From Tolypeutes matacus (Eukaryota > Chordata > Mammalia > Cingulata > Chlamyphoridae), in NCBI GenBank assembly GCA_026826555.1, contig JAKSZT010054215.1, forward strand, positions 25,025,368 through 25,089,367: a DNA stretch of 64,000 nucleotides, given 5' to 3'. Position 1 is the stretch's first letter, and each line of letters opens with the position of its first letter. This document shows, one piece after another, positions 1 to 11,547 of the stretch. Under the pieces are notes generated by a model. The model did no database searches, was not told the origin of the DNA, and saw nothing but the letters and a program-made list of their open reading frames with translations. Position numbers and translations under genes: made by a program.

Positions 1-669
1 CTAGACTAGCCCTACAAGAGATGCGAAAGAAAGTTCTGCAGGCTGAAAGGAGAGCACAATAGACACTAGATTGAGGGCGCATGAAGAAATAAAAATGTTC
101 CGTAATGTTAATGATATGGGTAAATATAAATGCTAATACTATTGTATTTTTGCTTTGTAACTCCACTTTTCACTTTTATAGCTTTAAAAAATGCATAAAA
201 TGCAATGATAAATCAGTGGGTCTGAACTCATAATGTATAAACATGTAATATATCACAAGAACTACATAAGGGGGGGGTTGGAAGAATATAGGAACATAGT
301 TTGTGTATTCTATTGAAGTTGGTAGCAAAGCAATTGAGATAGTTATAGATTTAGAATGCTAAATTAAGTCCCATAGTAATTACAAAGAAAATATTGGAGA
401 ATATACAAGCTCATACAGACAGAAATTAGAGGTACAGGTTGCCAGGAGTGAGGGACAGAGGGAATTAGAAAATAATACAAAATGAGTATAGGGTTTCTGT
501 TTGGGGAGATAAGAAAGTTTTAGTAATGGAAGGTGATGAGTACCACAATATTGTGAATGTGGTTAATCCCATTGAATGGTATTTTTGGGAGTTAAGATGG
601 GGGTTAAGATGTGAAAGTTTATGTTGTAAACTTTAAAAAAAAAGAGCAACTAAAAAGACAATGACAATT
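1..669 (+). repeat. old L1M-type LINE fragment
   Basis: The first 480 bases resemble the region between ORF1 and ORF2 of old mammalian L1s, for example the stretch about a residue preparation ending 'caggctgaaaggagag' and the 'gggtaaatataaatgctaat' segment. From about 490 it resembles an L1M 3' UTR ('gggtttctgtttggggagat'). The sequence resumes at 6856 after the L1-A insertion, so both parts belong to one disrupted old element. No intact reading frame is present. Confidence 0.6.
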
Positions 670-1421
670 AAATGTAATAAAATGGGCATGTAAGATGGTA
701 TCAGAATAGGCAGGCAGGGCTCAACTCTCTCACAAAAACAACAGAGAAAGAGACAAAAGCTGTCCAAGGGACCAGCTTTGGAGGTCAGCAGACTAAGACA
801 GTGTTACACAACTCCCAGGAAGATAAGGGATAGAGAAATGAAGAACCCAAAACAACAAATGTGAGTTACCAAACCCCCACAGCGGCCAGGAAGGGCTCCC
901 CTCTACCACTTCAAGATATTAAGATGTAAAAACCCTGGCACACTGCAGCTGACTGAGAGGGGAACAGACATCTTCCTCCCTCTCAAGTGTTATAAGAGAA
1001 AAGGGAAGGGAAATCGGGGGGCTTCTCTTCAGTGAATTCAGCCAGGAAAAACCACTTTGAATTGAGACCAAAACACTGGAAAGCAGTGAATGTAAAACTG
1101 CTGTGGAAAGGTGTGTCAACGAGTACCATCTACTGGCCAATGTGGAAATTGCATGGCCAAAACTGCTTTTGGTTCTTTCTGAAACCTAACTCCTAGAAAA
1201 AAAATCTGCACCCCATTAGTGAATCCCAGGACCAATTTTGATAACTTAAGCTGACAATTTGAGAGGTGTAGAATAAGTTGAACCAAATATCAAAGAAGAG
1301 CTGTGGAAAAAAAAAAAATAGGCGAGAGAGAGAAATTGGCCATCAGAGTAAATTCACCAACATATTCAGATGCTTAGCCATCAGCAAAAAAATTACAAGC
1401 CATACTAGGAAACAGGAAGAG

Positions 1422-1906
1422 ATGGCCCAGCCAAAGGAGCAAACTAAATATCCTGAAGAGATTCAGGATTTAAACAATTAATCAATGATAATCATACAAC
1501 TCTCCTAAATCAATTCAAAGAATTGAAAGAAAATATGACTAAAGACACAAAGGATATTAAGAAGACACTAAGTAAGCATAAAGAACAATTGGAAAACCTG
1601 CAAAGAAAATTAGCAGACCTTATGGGAATGAAAGACACAATGGACAAGATTAAAAATAAATTAGAAGCACATAAGAGCAGATTTGAATTGCTCAAAGATA
1701 GAATTAGTGATTTCGAAGACAAAACATCCAAACTGGAAAAGACAAGAGAACAGAAAGAGAAAAAAATGGAAAAAATGGAACAGGGTCTCAGGGAATTGAA
1801 TGACAACACAAAACACACAAAAATACGCATTATCGGTGTCCCAGAAGGAGAAGGGAATGGAAAAGGGGCAAAAAGAATATTTGAATACAAGAACATTCTT
1901 CTATGA
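1422..1906 (+). pseudogene. L1-A ORF1, N-terminal part (broken)
   Basis: The start reads MAQPKEQTKYPEEIQDL and then stops at 1481 because of a one-base deletion. The downstream frame from 1523 continues as a lysine/glutamate-rich heptad region, the coiled-coil half of an L1 ORF1 RNA-binding protein (KEQLENLQRKLADLMGMKD, later KLEKTREQKEKKMEKMEQG). The coding frame is then cut at 1886 by a retroposon. The C-terminal RNA-binding half resumes at about 2640-2886. L1 ORF1p normally trimerises and coats L1 RNA in the cytoplasm; this copy cannot make it. Confidence 0.8.
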
Positions 1907-2638
1907 ACTAGACCAAATGTACATCACTATTTCAAGGTGTTAATATGGTGATACATGGTAAAAATACAACGAATGTGACTTATGGTCTATATATAATGTT
2001 AATATTGTAATATTGTTGCATCAAGGACAACAAGATACTATAACAATGCCAAGGATCAACAATAGGAGCATATAATGGGGTAGCGGATCTGTCCAGTTTG
2101 AAGTAGAAAATGTTCTAAAACTGACTGTGAGGAGGAAAGCACAACTCTGTGATGAAACTGAGAGTCATTGAGTATACACTTTGGATGAATTTTACAAGGA
2201 ATGGGACTGTTAACACAGTGAACCCTGAGGTTGGTGATGGAGCATGATTAACAGTGCAAATATGAGAACATTCCTTAATGCATTATAATAAATGTAAAAT
2301 ACTAATACATGGTATTAAAAATAAGGTATGGGGTCGGATGTGGCTCAACTGGTTGGGTGTCCGTCTCCCATATGGAGGGACCCGGGTTCGATCCCCGGGA
2401 CCTCCCGGTAAAAAAAAATAAGGTAGTTTATGGAAAAATACACCTAATATAAATTATGGGCTATTGTTAGTAGTATTTGAATGTTCTTTTATCAATTATA
2501 AAAAATGTTCCACAACAATGCAAGATATGATTGGTGGGGGCTGTATGGGAATCTTATATGTGATGCATGAATGCTTTATAAACTCACAACTTCTCTAATA
2601 AAGAAGATGTATTCAATCTAAAAAAAAAAAAAAAAAAG
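1886..2638 (+). mobile_element. L1 3'-end-type retroposon inserted in L1-A ORF1
   Basis: This 753-bp insert interrupts ORF1 and ends in AATAAA-like sequence and a poly(A) run (about 2620-2637). The flanking direct repeat is GAATATTT (from 875 of line 1 context, i.e. 1875-1882, and again at 2639-2646). The uninterrupted ORF1 order is visible in L1-C at about 32080. Its sequence resembles an L1 3' UTR. The same insert at the same ORF1 position is present in L1-B at 41617. A short SINE (2329-2417) sits inside it here but not in L1-B. Confidence 0.75.
2329..2417 (+). mobile_element. short tRNA-head DAS-type SINE
   Basis: Head-only SINE with pol III box A (TGGCTCAACTGG) and box B (GGTTCGATCCC), ending in an A-rich tail. 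Direct repeats ATAAGGTA at 2321-2328 and 2418-2425 flank it. The orthologous place in L1-B (about 42050) is empty, which proves the boundaries. Confidence 0.9.
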
Positions 2639-2639
2639 G

Positions 2640-2886
2640 AATATTTTAGGAAATAATGACTGAAAAATTCCCAACATTTATGAAAGACAAAAACATCAAT
2701 ATCCAAGAAGGGCGATGTACCTCAGACAGAATAAATCTGAATAAACCTACCCCAAGACACCTACTAATCAGAATCACAAACATCAGAGATAAAGAGAGGA
2801 TTCTGAAAGCAGCAAGTGAAAAGCAAAGCATCACATACAAGGGAACCTGGATAAGATTTAGTGACATCTCTCATCAGAAACCATGA
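2640..2886 (+). pseudogene. L1-A ORF1, C-terminal part
   Basis: The frame from 2656 reads MTEKFPTFMKD and contains RHLLIRITNIRDKERILKAA, which is the RNA-recognition/C-terminal domain region of L1 ORF1p. It ends shortly after SDISHQKP, earlier than expected for a whole domain. It is separated from the coiled-coil half by the 1886-2638 insert. Confidence 0.75.
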
Positions 2887-2985
2887 AGGTGAGAAGAAAG
2901 TGGTATGATGTATTTAAGGTACAGAAAAAGAAAAACTGCCAGCCGAGAATCCTGTATTCAGCAAAATTGTCCTTCAAAAATGATA

Positions 2986-3060
2986 GTGGGGGAGTGGATG
3001 TGGCTTAAGTGATTGAGCACCTGCTTCTCACATGGGAGGTCCTGGGTTCAGCTCCAGGAA
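2986..3060 (+). mobile_element. truncated DAS-type SINE head
   Basis: The sequence GTGGATGTGGCTTAAGTGAT through the box B-like GGTTCAGCTCC marks a diverged SINE head inserted at the ORF1/ORF2 boundary of L1-A. I see no clear tail. Confidence 0.7.
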
Positions 3061-4110
3061 GAAATAACTATACTAGATACTTATGCACCTAAACAAAGTG
3101 CCCCCAAGATACATGAGGCAAACATTGGCAAAACTGAAGGGAGAAATAGATATCTCTACAATAATAGTTGGAGACTTCAGTATACCACTCTCAGTATTAG
3201 AAAGAATATCTGGACAGAAGATAAATAAACAGAGAACTTGAATAAAATGATAAAAGATATGCATAGATACTGCACCCCAAAACAGCAGGATGTACATTCA
3301 TTTCAAGTGCTCATGGATCCTTCTCCAAGATAGACCATATGTTAGGTCACAAGAAAAGTCTCAATAAATTTAAAAAGATTGAAATTATACAAAACACTTT
3401 CTCTGATCATAATGGAATGAAGCTGGAAATCATTAATGGACAGAAAAAGGGAAAATTCTTAAATAAGTGGAGATTAAACAACACACTCTTAAAAATTTAG
3501 TAGGTCAAAGAAGAAATTGTAAGAGAATTCAGCAAATTTCTTGAGACAAATGAAAATGAGAACACAACATATCAAAAACTATGGGACACCATAAAGGCAG
3601 TGCTGACAGGGAAATTTATAGTCCTGAAGGCTTACATTAAAAAAGAAGAGCTAAAATTGAAAATCTAACTGCACACCTGGAGGAACTACAAAAGACCAGC
3701 AAACTAATCCCAAACCAAGCCAAAGGAAATAAATAGTAAAGATCAGAGTAGAAATAAATGAAATCTAGAAGAAGAAAAAAAAAAAAACCTGAAAGAATCA
3801 ACAAAACCAAAACTTGGTTCTTTGAGAAGATCAACAAAATTACAAACCCTTAGCTAGACTGACAAAGAAAAAAAGAGAGAAGACAGTAATAAATAAAAAG
3901 TCAGAAATGAGAGGAGGCACATTACCACTGACCCTGCTGCAGAAATAAGAGGATACTATGAACAACTGTATGTCAAAAACCTGGACAATGTAGAGGAGAT
4001 GGACAAATTCTTAGAAACACACAAATCACCTACAATGACCCTAGAAGAAATAGAAGACCTCAACAAACCAGTGACAAGAGATTGAAACAGTCATCAAAAT
4101 CCTCCCAAAG

Positions 4111-4563
4111 GGAAGCAGATGTGGCTCAAGTGGTTGGGCAGCCATCTACCATATGGAAGGAGCCGGGTTCACTCCCCGGGATCTCCTGGTAAAATAAATT
4201 TTTAAAAAAGGCAAGCAGGCGTGCCAGGCCCATGAGGCAAATCGGGCCCATGCATAAGCACGGTGAGCCACACAGCAAGATGATGACGCAACCAAGGAGA
4301 GACACAGGGGAAGGCCAAGGCAAGACGCGCCAAAAACCAGAAGCTGAGGTGGTACAGGTGATGGTGACTCTTTCCCACATTGGAGGTCCTTAGAACTGAA
4401 TCCCTGTAAAGCCTGGAGGAGGAAAATGAGAAGAGAAGGCAAGAAACAGACACAGATCGCCCAGCGAATGGACACAGCAAGCGGGCGGGGGGGGGGTAAA
4501 CTCCTAAAACTGTGCACCAAAAAGAAAATAAAGTAAATTTTAAAATAATAATAAAACAAAAAA
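4111..4563 (+). mobile_element. full-length DAS-type SINE in L1-A
   Basis: Complete SINE: tRNA-like head (GCAGATGTGGCTCAAGTGG), body with the second cassette reading TGGTACAGGTGATGG, and an A-rich tail. The direct repeat CTCCCAAAG at 4102-4110 and 4564-4572 is the target-site duplication. Confidence 0.9.
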
Positions 4564-6072
4564 CTCCCAAAGATGAAAAGCCCAGGACCAGATGGCTTCA
4601 CAGTGAATTCTACCAATCATTCAGAAATTATCTAATACCAATCTTACTCAAGCTCTTCCAAAAATTGACAGGATATAACACTACCAAACTTATTCTATGA
4701 AGCCAAAATCACCTAATACCAAAATCAAATAAAGACACTATGAAAAAAGAAAATTACAGACCAATATCTCTAATGAATATTAGTGCAAAAATCCTAAACA
4801 AAATACTTGCAAACCAAATCCAAAAGCACATTAAAAGAACTATACACCACAATCAGGTGGGTTTTATCCCAGGTATGCAAGGGTGGTTCAACACAAGAAA
4901 ATCAATTAGTGTAATAAGCCACATTAATAAATTGACAAAGAAAAATCAAATGATCCTCTCAATTGATGCAGAAAAGGTGTTTGACAAAATACAGCATCCT
5001 TTCTTGGTAAAAACACTCCAAAAGATAGGAATAGAAGGAAGCTTTCTCAATATGATAAAGTGCATATATGAAAAACCTACTGGTAGTTTTGTACTCAATG
5101 GTATAATATGAAAAGCTTTCCCTCTGAAATCAGGAACAAGACAAGGATGTCCACTGTCAGCATGGTTATTCAATATTTCGCTAGAGATTCTAGCTAGAGC
5201 TATTAGGCTAGATAAAGAAATTAAAGGCACCCAAACAGGGAAGGAAGAAGTAAAACTTTCACTATTTGCTGAAGATATGATCCTATATCTAGAAAATCCT
5301 GAAAAATCCACAACAAAGTTACTAGAATTAAAAGACGAATTCAGCAAAGTGGCAAGATACAAGATTAATTTACAAAAATCAATAGTGTTTTTATATACTA
5401 CTGATATGCAATCTGAGGAGCTAATCAGAAAAAAAAAATTCCATTTATATAGTGACTAAAGAAATCAAATACTTAGAAAAATAAACTTAACGAAGAATCT
5501 GTATTCAGAAAACTAAACAACACTGCTAAAAGAAAAAAAAGACTTAAGTAAATGGAAGGACATTCCATGTTCGTGGATTGGAAGACTAAATATTGTTAAG
5601 ATGTCAATTCTACACAAACTGATTTACAGATTCAATGCAATCCCAATAAAAATCCCAACAGCCTCTTTTGCAGAAATGTTAAAGCCAAATATCAAATTTA
5701 TTTGGAAGAGTAAGGGGCCCCGAATAGCCAAAAATGTCTTTAAAAAGAAAAATGAAGTTGGAGGATTCTCACTTCCTGACTTTAAAGCATTTTACTTAAC
5801 TACAGTGGTAAAAACAGTATGGTGCTGGCATAAAGATAGATTGACAAATGGAACCAAATTGAGAACTCAGAAATGGACCCTCTCAGCTACAGTCAAGTGA
5901 TTTTTTAAAAAGATGTATTTACTTATTTATCCCTCTTCTCCCCCGCCCCAGTTGATTTTGCGCTTGCTGTCTGCTCTCTGTGTGTTCTTCTGTGTCTGCT
6001 TGTCTTCTCTTTAGGCGGCACCAGGAACTGATGCTGGGACCTTCTGGAGTGGAGAGAGGTGCTCAAACTTTT

Positions 6073-6194
6073 TTTTTTTTTTTTTTTTTAATTTATTTTT
6101 ATTGTGGGTAAAAATCAAAATTCTCACAATACATACATTTGCAAAATGATATATAAATATATATGCATATATGTGTATTTGCTTACAAAAATGT

Positions 6195-6226
<32 letters not shown>

Positions 6227-6492
6227 TTTTAAGAGGTGCTTAGATTACCCAAAATATTACACGGAACCCACTGGGATTCCCATGTTGCCCACCTCCCACA
6301 CCTCCCACCACATCCCACACAAATATCTCCCACAAGTGTGGCCCACCACCCTCAATGAACTTACACATCCTGGAGCCTTGCCACCAACCATAGACCACAG
6401 TTCACACTGTAGACCACACTCTCTCCCACTCAGTTCTGAGTGGTGTGTGCTGATTTAAAATGGCCTTCTTTGGGAGTTGGAGGTTGTCCTGA
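6073..6492 (-). mobile_element. retroposon (family X) inside the SINE
   Basis: A minus-strand insert that begins with a poly(T) run, with a 14-bp direct repeat GTGCTCAAACTTTT at 6059-6072 and 6493-6506. It shares a 3' portion ('ATTGTGGGTAAAAATCAAAA', a TA repeat, 'TTAAGAGGTGCTTAGATT') with 10420-10852 and more distantly with 48476-48956. It looks like an L1-mobilised 3'-end sequence without a coding frame. Confidence 0.85.
6188..6222. repeat. (TA)n microsatellite
   Basis: A pure run of alternating TA inside the family X retroposon. The sister copy at about 10543 carries a shorter TA run at the same place. Confidence 0.9.
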
Positions 6493-6669
6493 GTGCTCAA
6501 ACTTTTGTGCCACCTCAGCAACCTGGTCTGCTGTGTCTCTTATTCTCTGTCTTCTGTGTCTCTTTTTGTTGCATCATCTTGCTGTGCCAGCACTCCGCGT
6601 GGGCCAGCTCTCTGCTCAGACCAGCTCACCGTGCAAGCCAGCTTGCTTTTCACTAGGAGGCCCCAGGTG

Positions 6670-6845
6670 ATGAGTTTGTTTGTTCTTATTATTTTTATTA
6701 TTATAACTGGAATAATGAAAATGCTCTAGAAATGATTGAAGTGATGAATGCACAGCTATGTGATTGTACCAAATGCCATTGATTGTACACTTTGGATTTA
6801 TGCTTTATTAACATGTATCAATAAAATTGATTTGTTAAAAAAAAA
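6670..6845 (+). mobile_element. L1-A 3' UTR end and poly(A)
   Basis: This has the typical xenarthran-looking L1 terminus: GAAATGATTGAAGTGATGAA, CATTGATTGTACACTTTGG, then ATCAATAAAATTGATTTG and an A run. The same terminus ends L1-B (42,840), L1-C (37,610) and the fragment at 20,612-20,762. Confidence 0.85.
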
Positions 6846-6855
6846 AAATGTAATA

Positions 6856-7265
6856 CATGATCCTGGATGGGATCTAGCAAGGTAAGAGAAAAGGCTCAAA
6901 GGGACATTATTGCTCATATGAAAAAAGCTGGGATATAAACTATAAGCATTATATCAATATTAAATTTCTTGTACTTGATAACTGCACTTAAGTTGATTTC
7001 ATAAGTGAATACCCTTGTTCTTAGGAAATGTACATTATAGTATTATGTGTTCAAGGAGTATGATCTATACAACCTACACCCAAGTGTTCAGAAAATAGAT
7101 TGAGTGAATAGATAGGAAAAAATGTTAAAATTTGTGGATCTGGAGATATAGCAGTATGTTGGGGTTTTCTGTTTGGGATTTGTATTATTTTTGTAACTGT
7201 CCCATAATTTTGAAAGTATTTCAAAATAAAGGTGTTTTTTTTTTTAAAAAAAAAAAAAAAAAAGA
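6856..7265 (+). repeat. 3' end of the old L1M element interrupted by L1-A
   Basis: The sequence resumes after the L1-A duplication with CATGATCCTGGATGGGATCT and ends near TTTCAAAATAAAGG and an A-rich tract, as expected for an old L1 3' UTR. It pairs with 1-669. Confidence 0.6.
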
Positions 7266-8374
7266 AAGAAAGAAAGAATGTGATTTCACATAGACACTTT
7301 CCAGTTTTGTCACTATACTAAAAGCAGTCCAACAAGAGCTGTGGTAGCAGTACTATTGACCTCTTTTCACTCTCAATAACTTTAGTGTCCATATTTTGGT
7401 CTCTAATACTATTCTTTACTGTGAAGAACCAGAACTGGTTCCTTGGAAGAAGGTTGTGTCTCAGTCTTAAGTCAGGAAAAAAAATCAGGAAAGTTTGGAG
7501 CATTCTGTTGTTCCCAGAAAGTTACGATGCTTTTAAGAATGTCAACACACAAAGGAGGCTTTCAAGAGCTCCCATAAGCCAGGTTGTGACAATTTGAGCT
7601 CAAATAATAGTTATATTGGGGTTAATTGCAACATATTGAATTTGTGAACAGCCCTGAATTCATAGTGATACTCAAAGGATAAAAATATATATAAAGTGTT
7701 AATAAAGGTAGTTGTAATATGAAAGGATAAATATAATATATATTTTCTATATTTTAATAAGTAGAAGAAATTAATATATAGGATTTTTGTCTATTAATGA
7801 TGAGTCTGCTTATAAATTGTAGATATATACTTATTTCTGTAGGCATAACAGTAAACATAGGGAACAGTGAGTGAACTGGGTAATTATGGGAATAATACAC
7901 ACCGCACCCAAAACAGGAGGGACCGAGGAGTACTGATGGTCACATATCACTGGAAGTAAAAGGGGTCCAACAGTTAAGCAACACCTGTGGTCACCTAGTA
8001 AAAGAAGGGTTCAAATGTATGTTCCAAAATGATGGATTAGATAAATGTTATAAAGAGAAGGGATAATTACAGTCCTTCCTCATTTCTTAGGAGAAAAAAT
8101 TTCTAGATGGTTCTACTAATTATAATAAAATTATTTGAGGAATGCATAAGTTTTTAATAATGCCAACAGGCCAGGTCAATAAAATATAGCACAAGGTTCA
8201 GGTACTACTGGCCATGGGAAATTTAAAGTCAAATTATTTCAATGATAAACACCAAGTTTCAAAAATTAAAATCTGTATGAAAGATAAGTACTTACAAGTC
8301 CCATGATGTAACTGGTAAAACTTCACTTTAAAAAAGGATTTCCAGAGACCCAATATCCCAACTAATAATTAACT
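7266..8374. other. no gene or recognised repeat
   Basis: AT-rich sequence with stops in all frames. Short frames at 7318-7597 overlap on opposite strands and match nothing I know. I see no splice-flanked exon here. Confidence 0.5.
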
Positions 8375-8457
8375 TTTTTTTTGAGGTACCGGGGTTTGAA
8401 CCTGGGACCTGGTACATATGAAGCAGGCACTCAACCGCTGAGCTACACCTACTCTGC
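8375..8457 (-). mobile_element. short DAS-type SINE, minus strand
   Basis: It reads poly(T), then GAGGTACCGGGGTTTGAACC, and ends CACTCAACCGCTGAGCTACA, the reverse complement of a tRNA-like head with box A and box B. Imperfect direct repeats near TAATAATTAACT and TAATAAACT flank it. Confidence 0.85.
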
Positions 8458-10419
8458 AAATAATAAACTCTTGATAATTCAGTTCTTGCAACATCATCTA
8501 AGATTACTGAAATCCTAGGAAAGAGTCAAAGTATTATAAAATAACCATTGAAATCATAAAATCTAATATATAAGTAATAAATGGATTAAAATCATAGTGC
8601 TGATGTGTTAGGTTTAAGCAAAACTATAGAAATATTCTTGAAATCATTGTATTTGTGTGTTTTATCTGCTATTTAAAGTGGTCAAAAGAATCAGATCTAC
8701 TGGTTTGAAATGCTGTTTAAATTGCTTAAGGGAAAGTAATCACATTTGTAATTGTTTAAATGCTCAAGAAAAGTTAGGTTTTAAATTTTTATAGATAGCT
8801 AAACTACATAGTCATCGGTGCTGCTTTCCATATTCAGAGGTATCTGGTACAAAGGATCTATCAATAAGTATTTAAAATATGTAGAAAACTTTAGTCCTTT
8901 GAATTGAGTCCCTACATGATTATAGGTATTCAATATATATTTCTGCCAGATACTTAGAGGTTATTTCTCAATCCTACATTCCAACATCCCTCTAGAGCAG
9001 AGGTTTGCAAACTTTTTCTATAAAGGACCAGATAGTAAATATGTTAGGATTTGTAAGTATTTATATACCTAGAAAGAAAATAAATCTCCACAAAATTTTT
9101 ACTAATCAAATTCAAAATATAATAATTGCAAACATTTTTTTAATGCAAGTGTCCTAATGAGAAAAATGTAATTCCATTTTATGGGATTATATTTTGCTTA
9201 ATTGAGTTCAAAGTTAGTGTTCCTTATCAAAATCATTTACAAATGTTCATGTTAATGCTGATCTGATTGAAATTTTTTATATTTCATCTTTGAAAATGTC
9301 TTTTCACACAGATAGGTACTACCAAAAACTAATACAATACACAAGCATATTATTTTAGTTGAGCATATTCATCACTTGGAAAGCATTTATGGGATAATAT
9401 TAAATCCTTCTCTTGATATTTTCCTTTTAGTATGTCATTACATTCATCGCCTCCAATAAAAGGTTAGGTGGAAGCTCCTCAATTGCATAGTTAAGTGGAT
9501 TTTTAAATATGGAAATCTCATTTACACTTGCATGGAGAGGTCTGAAAAACACTGCTGGAACTGTAGTCTGAGTTTAGAAAATATATCCACTGCAAATTAA
9601 TGTAGGAGTGAAGATCTCTTTTGGTTTAACATTTGAAAGCATGGGATTTGGCATTACTTGTGATTCAAACAATGTTAGTTGTCATCAAAATTACATTACC
9701 ATGTTATGAGATTAACATATAAGCACTGCTTTACCTTGCAATTTAGGTTGAATTCATTAAGAATCATCATGAAGTCTGCCTCAAAAGCTAATTTCCAAAG
9801 TCATTCAGTGTACTATAATAGTTGAGGCTTGTTCTTCTGTTCCAGAAAAATTTCAGTATCAGCTCTGAGTTCAAAAAATCACAATAAAATTTTAACCATT
9901 AATGTGCCATCAAACTGCTTTGTGCTCAGGCAAGATAGGATATTCAGCTTCTATTTCTAATGATAAAAATTCAAGAAACTGATGCTGGTTAAATCCAGAA
10001 GAGGGAATGAAGTTCACCACTGACACTACTGGTTTAGTAATACATGGTAGATTAAAATATTTTCTGCAATGCAATTTCTGATGAATATCATGAATAACTA
10101 TAGGCTTTAAACATCTTAATTTTCACAAGATTTTCACACTTGTCCAACTAAGCTTTTTCAGCTCCAAACATATTTTTACCACCATCAGTTGTAATATATC
10201 TTAGCAGATTTTACTTCAGGTTTACTGATCAGTGTTTTCTCATCTTCTTTGAAAATACCCTCCATAATGATTCCATGTAGAGTATTTATAAAGGTTAATT
10301 ATTTTGTCATCTCGGACTTGGTATTGACTCCTTGAATAAACAACTGAGCAGTATCAGTAACATCTATTGACCTATCAAAAAGCGAGAAAAACAACTTGAC
10401 ATTATTTGCCCTACTTTTT

Positions 10420-10852
10420 TTTTTTTTTTATTTATTTTTTATTGTGGGTAAAAATCAAAATTTTCACAATACATACCAACATTTGCAAAATGATATATAA
10501 ATATATATGCATATATGTGCATTTGCTTACAAAAATGTTATTTATATATATATATATATAAATATATTTTAAGAGGTGCTTAGATTCCCCAAAATATTAC
10601 ACGGAACCCACTGGGATTCCCATGTTGCCCACCTCCCACACCTCCCACCACATCCCACACAAACATCTCCCACAAGCGTGGCCATTAGGGGAAGAACTAT
10701 GGACTAGAGTGGACTTGATGGTATTCTGTTGTTCACATATGGTGATTCTAGCAATGGAAGAAATTATAACAATGAGGTGGAGCCAGTGGCCACTTGACAC
10801 TTTTGGGGCAGGGAGGGGACGAGGAGTTGAAATACAGGGGCTTCTTTGGGAT
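10420..10852 (-). mobile_element. retroposon (family X) inside the hAT element
   Basis: A poly(T)-first insert bracketed by a 16-bp direct repeat ATTTGCCCTACTTTTT at 10,404-10,419 and 10,853-10,868. On the minus strand it ends ACCCACAATAAAAAAT plus an A run. It has no coding frame. It shares most of its 3' portion with 6073-6492 but has a different 5' portion. Confidence 0.9.
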
Positions 10853-11547
10853 ATTTGCCCTACTTTTTAACCGACTATTGATGTTGCTCCCAATGTCCTC
10901 TACAACTTGAGTAATTTTCTCTCCAAAAGTCGTAAGTTTATTTTCTCAGGCACATTCCTTCAGTTGCTGCAATCAAACAGGATTTAATTAACTCACCATT
11001 GGTAGATCACCATTGGTAGATAGCTTTCCTTACTTGGCTAAAAAATGAGTCAATCAAAAATTTAATGAGCCCTCAGCCTCATTTTCATTTTCTTGTGTGT
11101 GCGAAGAATTTATGCTGTGATGAGATGTTCTGTTTTAAATTTTCTAATTTGTCTGATTGTTGCTTTCCTGTGAGTTGAAAATATTGTGGTGAGTGCTTAG
11201 TCTAGTAACGATGATGTATATTGTATTCTTTTAGCACAAGTTATGGTGTCATTGTATAACAAACACAATGCTTTGCCATCTAGTTCAAAAACAAAATCTA
11301 CATTCCACTGTGCCTTAAAAGTGTGACATTTGACATCTACTTTTCTTTTGACATGATGAGTATGCACTAGTAATAAAAAATAAAATATTGTAATACAGCG
11401 ATATGTGTAGCATTCAAAACACTGTCGAGTTATAATTGCAGTCTGTAGTGTGCTGAGCAGCCGTGCCGTGAAGAAAGCACTATGTATGGTCTCTATTGCA
11501 ACTACTTAACACTGCTGTTGTAGTGAAAAGGCAGCCACAGAAAATAA

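Larger units (their letters stand above)
2925..5900 (+). pseudogene. L1-A ORF2 (endonuclease and reverse transcriptase) remnants
   Basis: Discontinuous frames with many stops. 3013-3300 holds endonuclease-like sequence. 4740-5111 holds the reverse-transcriptase core ([20 protein letters not shown], then [13 protein letters not shown] and [13 protein letters not shown]). The frame at about 5266 reads [15 protein letters not shown], so the catalytic aspartate pair is damaged. 5601-5900 holds the thumb/C-terminal region ([20 protein letters not shown]). L1 ORF2p nicks DNA and copies RNA at the target; this one is dead. SINEs split it near 2986 and 4111. Confidence 0.85.
5905..6668 (-). mobile_element. 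full-length DAS-type SINE, minus strand, split by a retroposon
   Basis: The reverse complement is a standard long DAS SINE, with the tail at 5905-5940 and the head near 6640-6668 (CTAGGAGGCCCCAGG). It lies in the 3' end of L1-A and is itself split by the retroposon at 6073-6492. Confidence 0.85.
680..6845 (+). mobile_element. L1-A: near full-length, dead LINE-1 with nested insertions
   Basis: A LINE-1 inserted into the older L1M repeat. Direct repeats AAATGTAATA at 670-679 and 6846-6855 look like its target-site duplication. It holds a 5' UTR (680-1421), ORF1 (ATG at 1422), ORF2 fragments to about 5900 and a 3' UTR ending with a poly(A) tail. ORF1 frameshifts near 1470, where a G present in L1-B is missing. 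ORF2 has several stops, and its reverse-transcriptase catalytic motif near 5266-5277 reads FAED instead of the usual F/YADD. Inside it lie one retroposon (1886-2638), SINEs at 2329, 2986, 4111 and 5905, and a retroposon inside the last SINE. It cannot be autonomous. Confidence 0.85.

Noticed and set aside
2329..2410. tRNA gene
   Set aside because: Box A and B are present, but the sequence is a SINE head with an A tail and target duplication, and it recurs across the window.
4146..4616. 156-codon minus frame
   Set aside because: Antisense of the SINE at 4111-4563.
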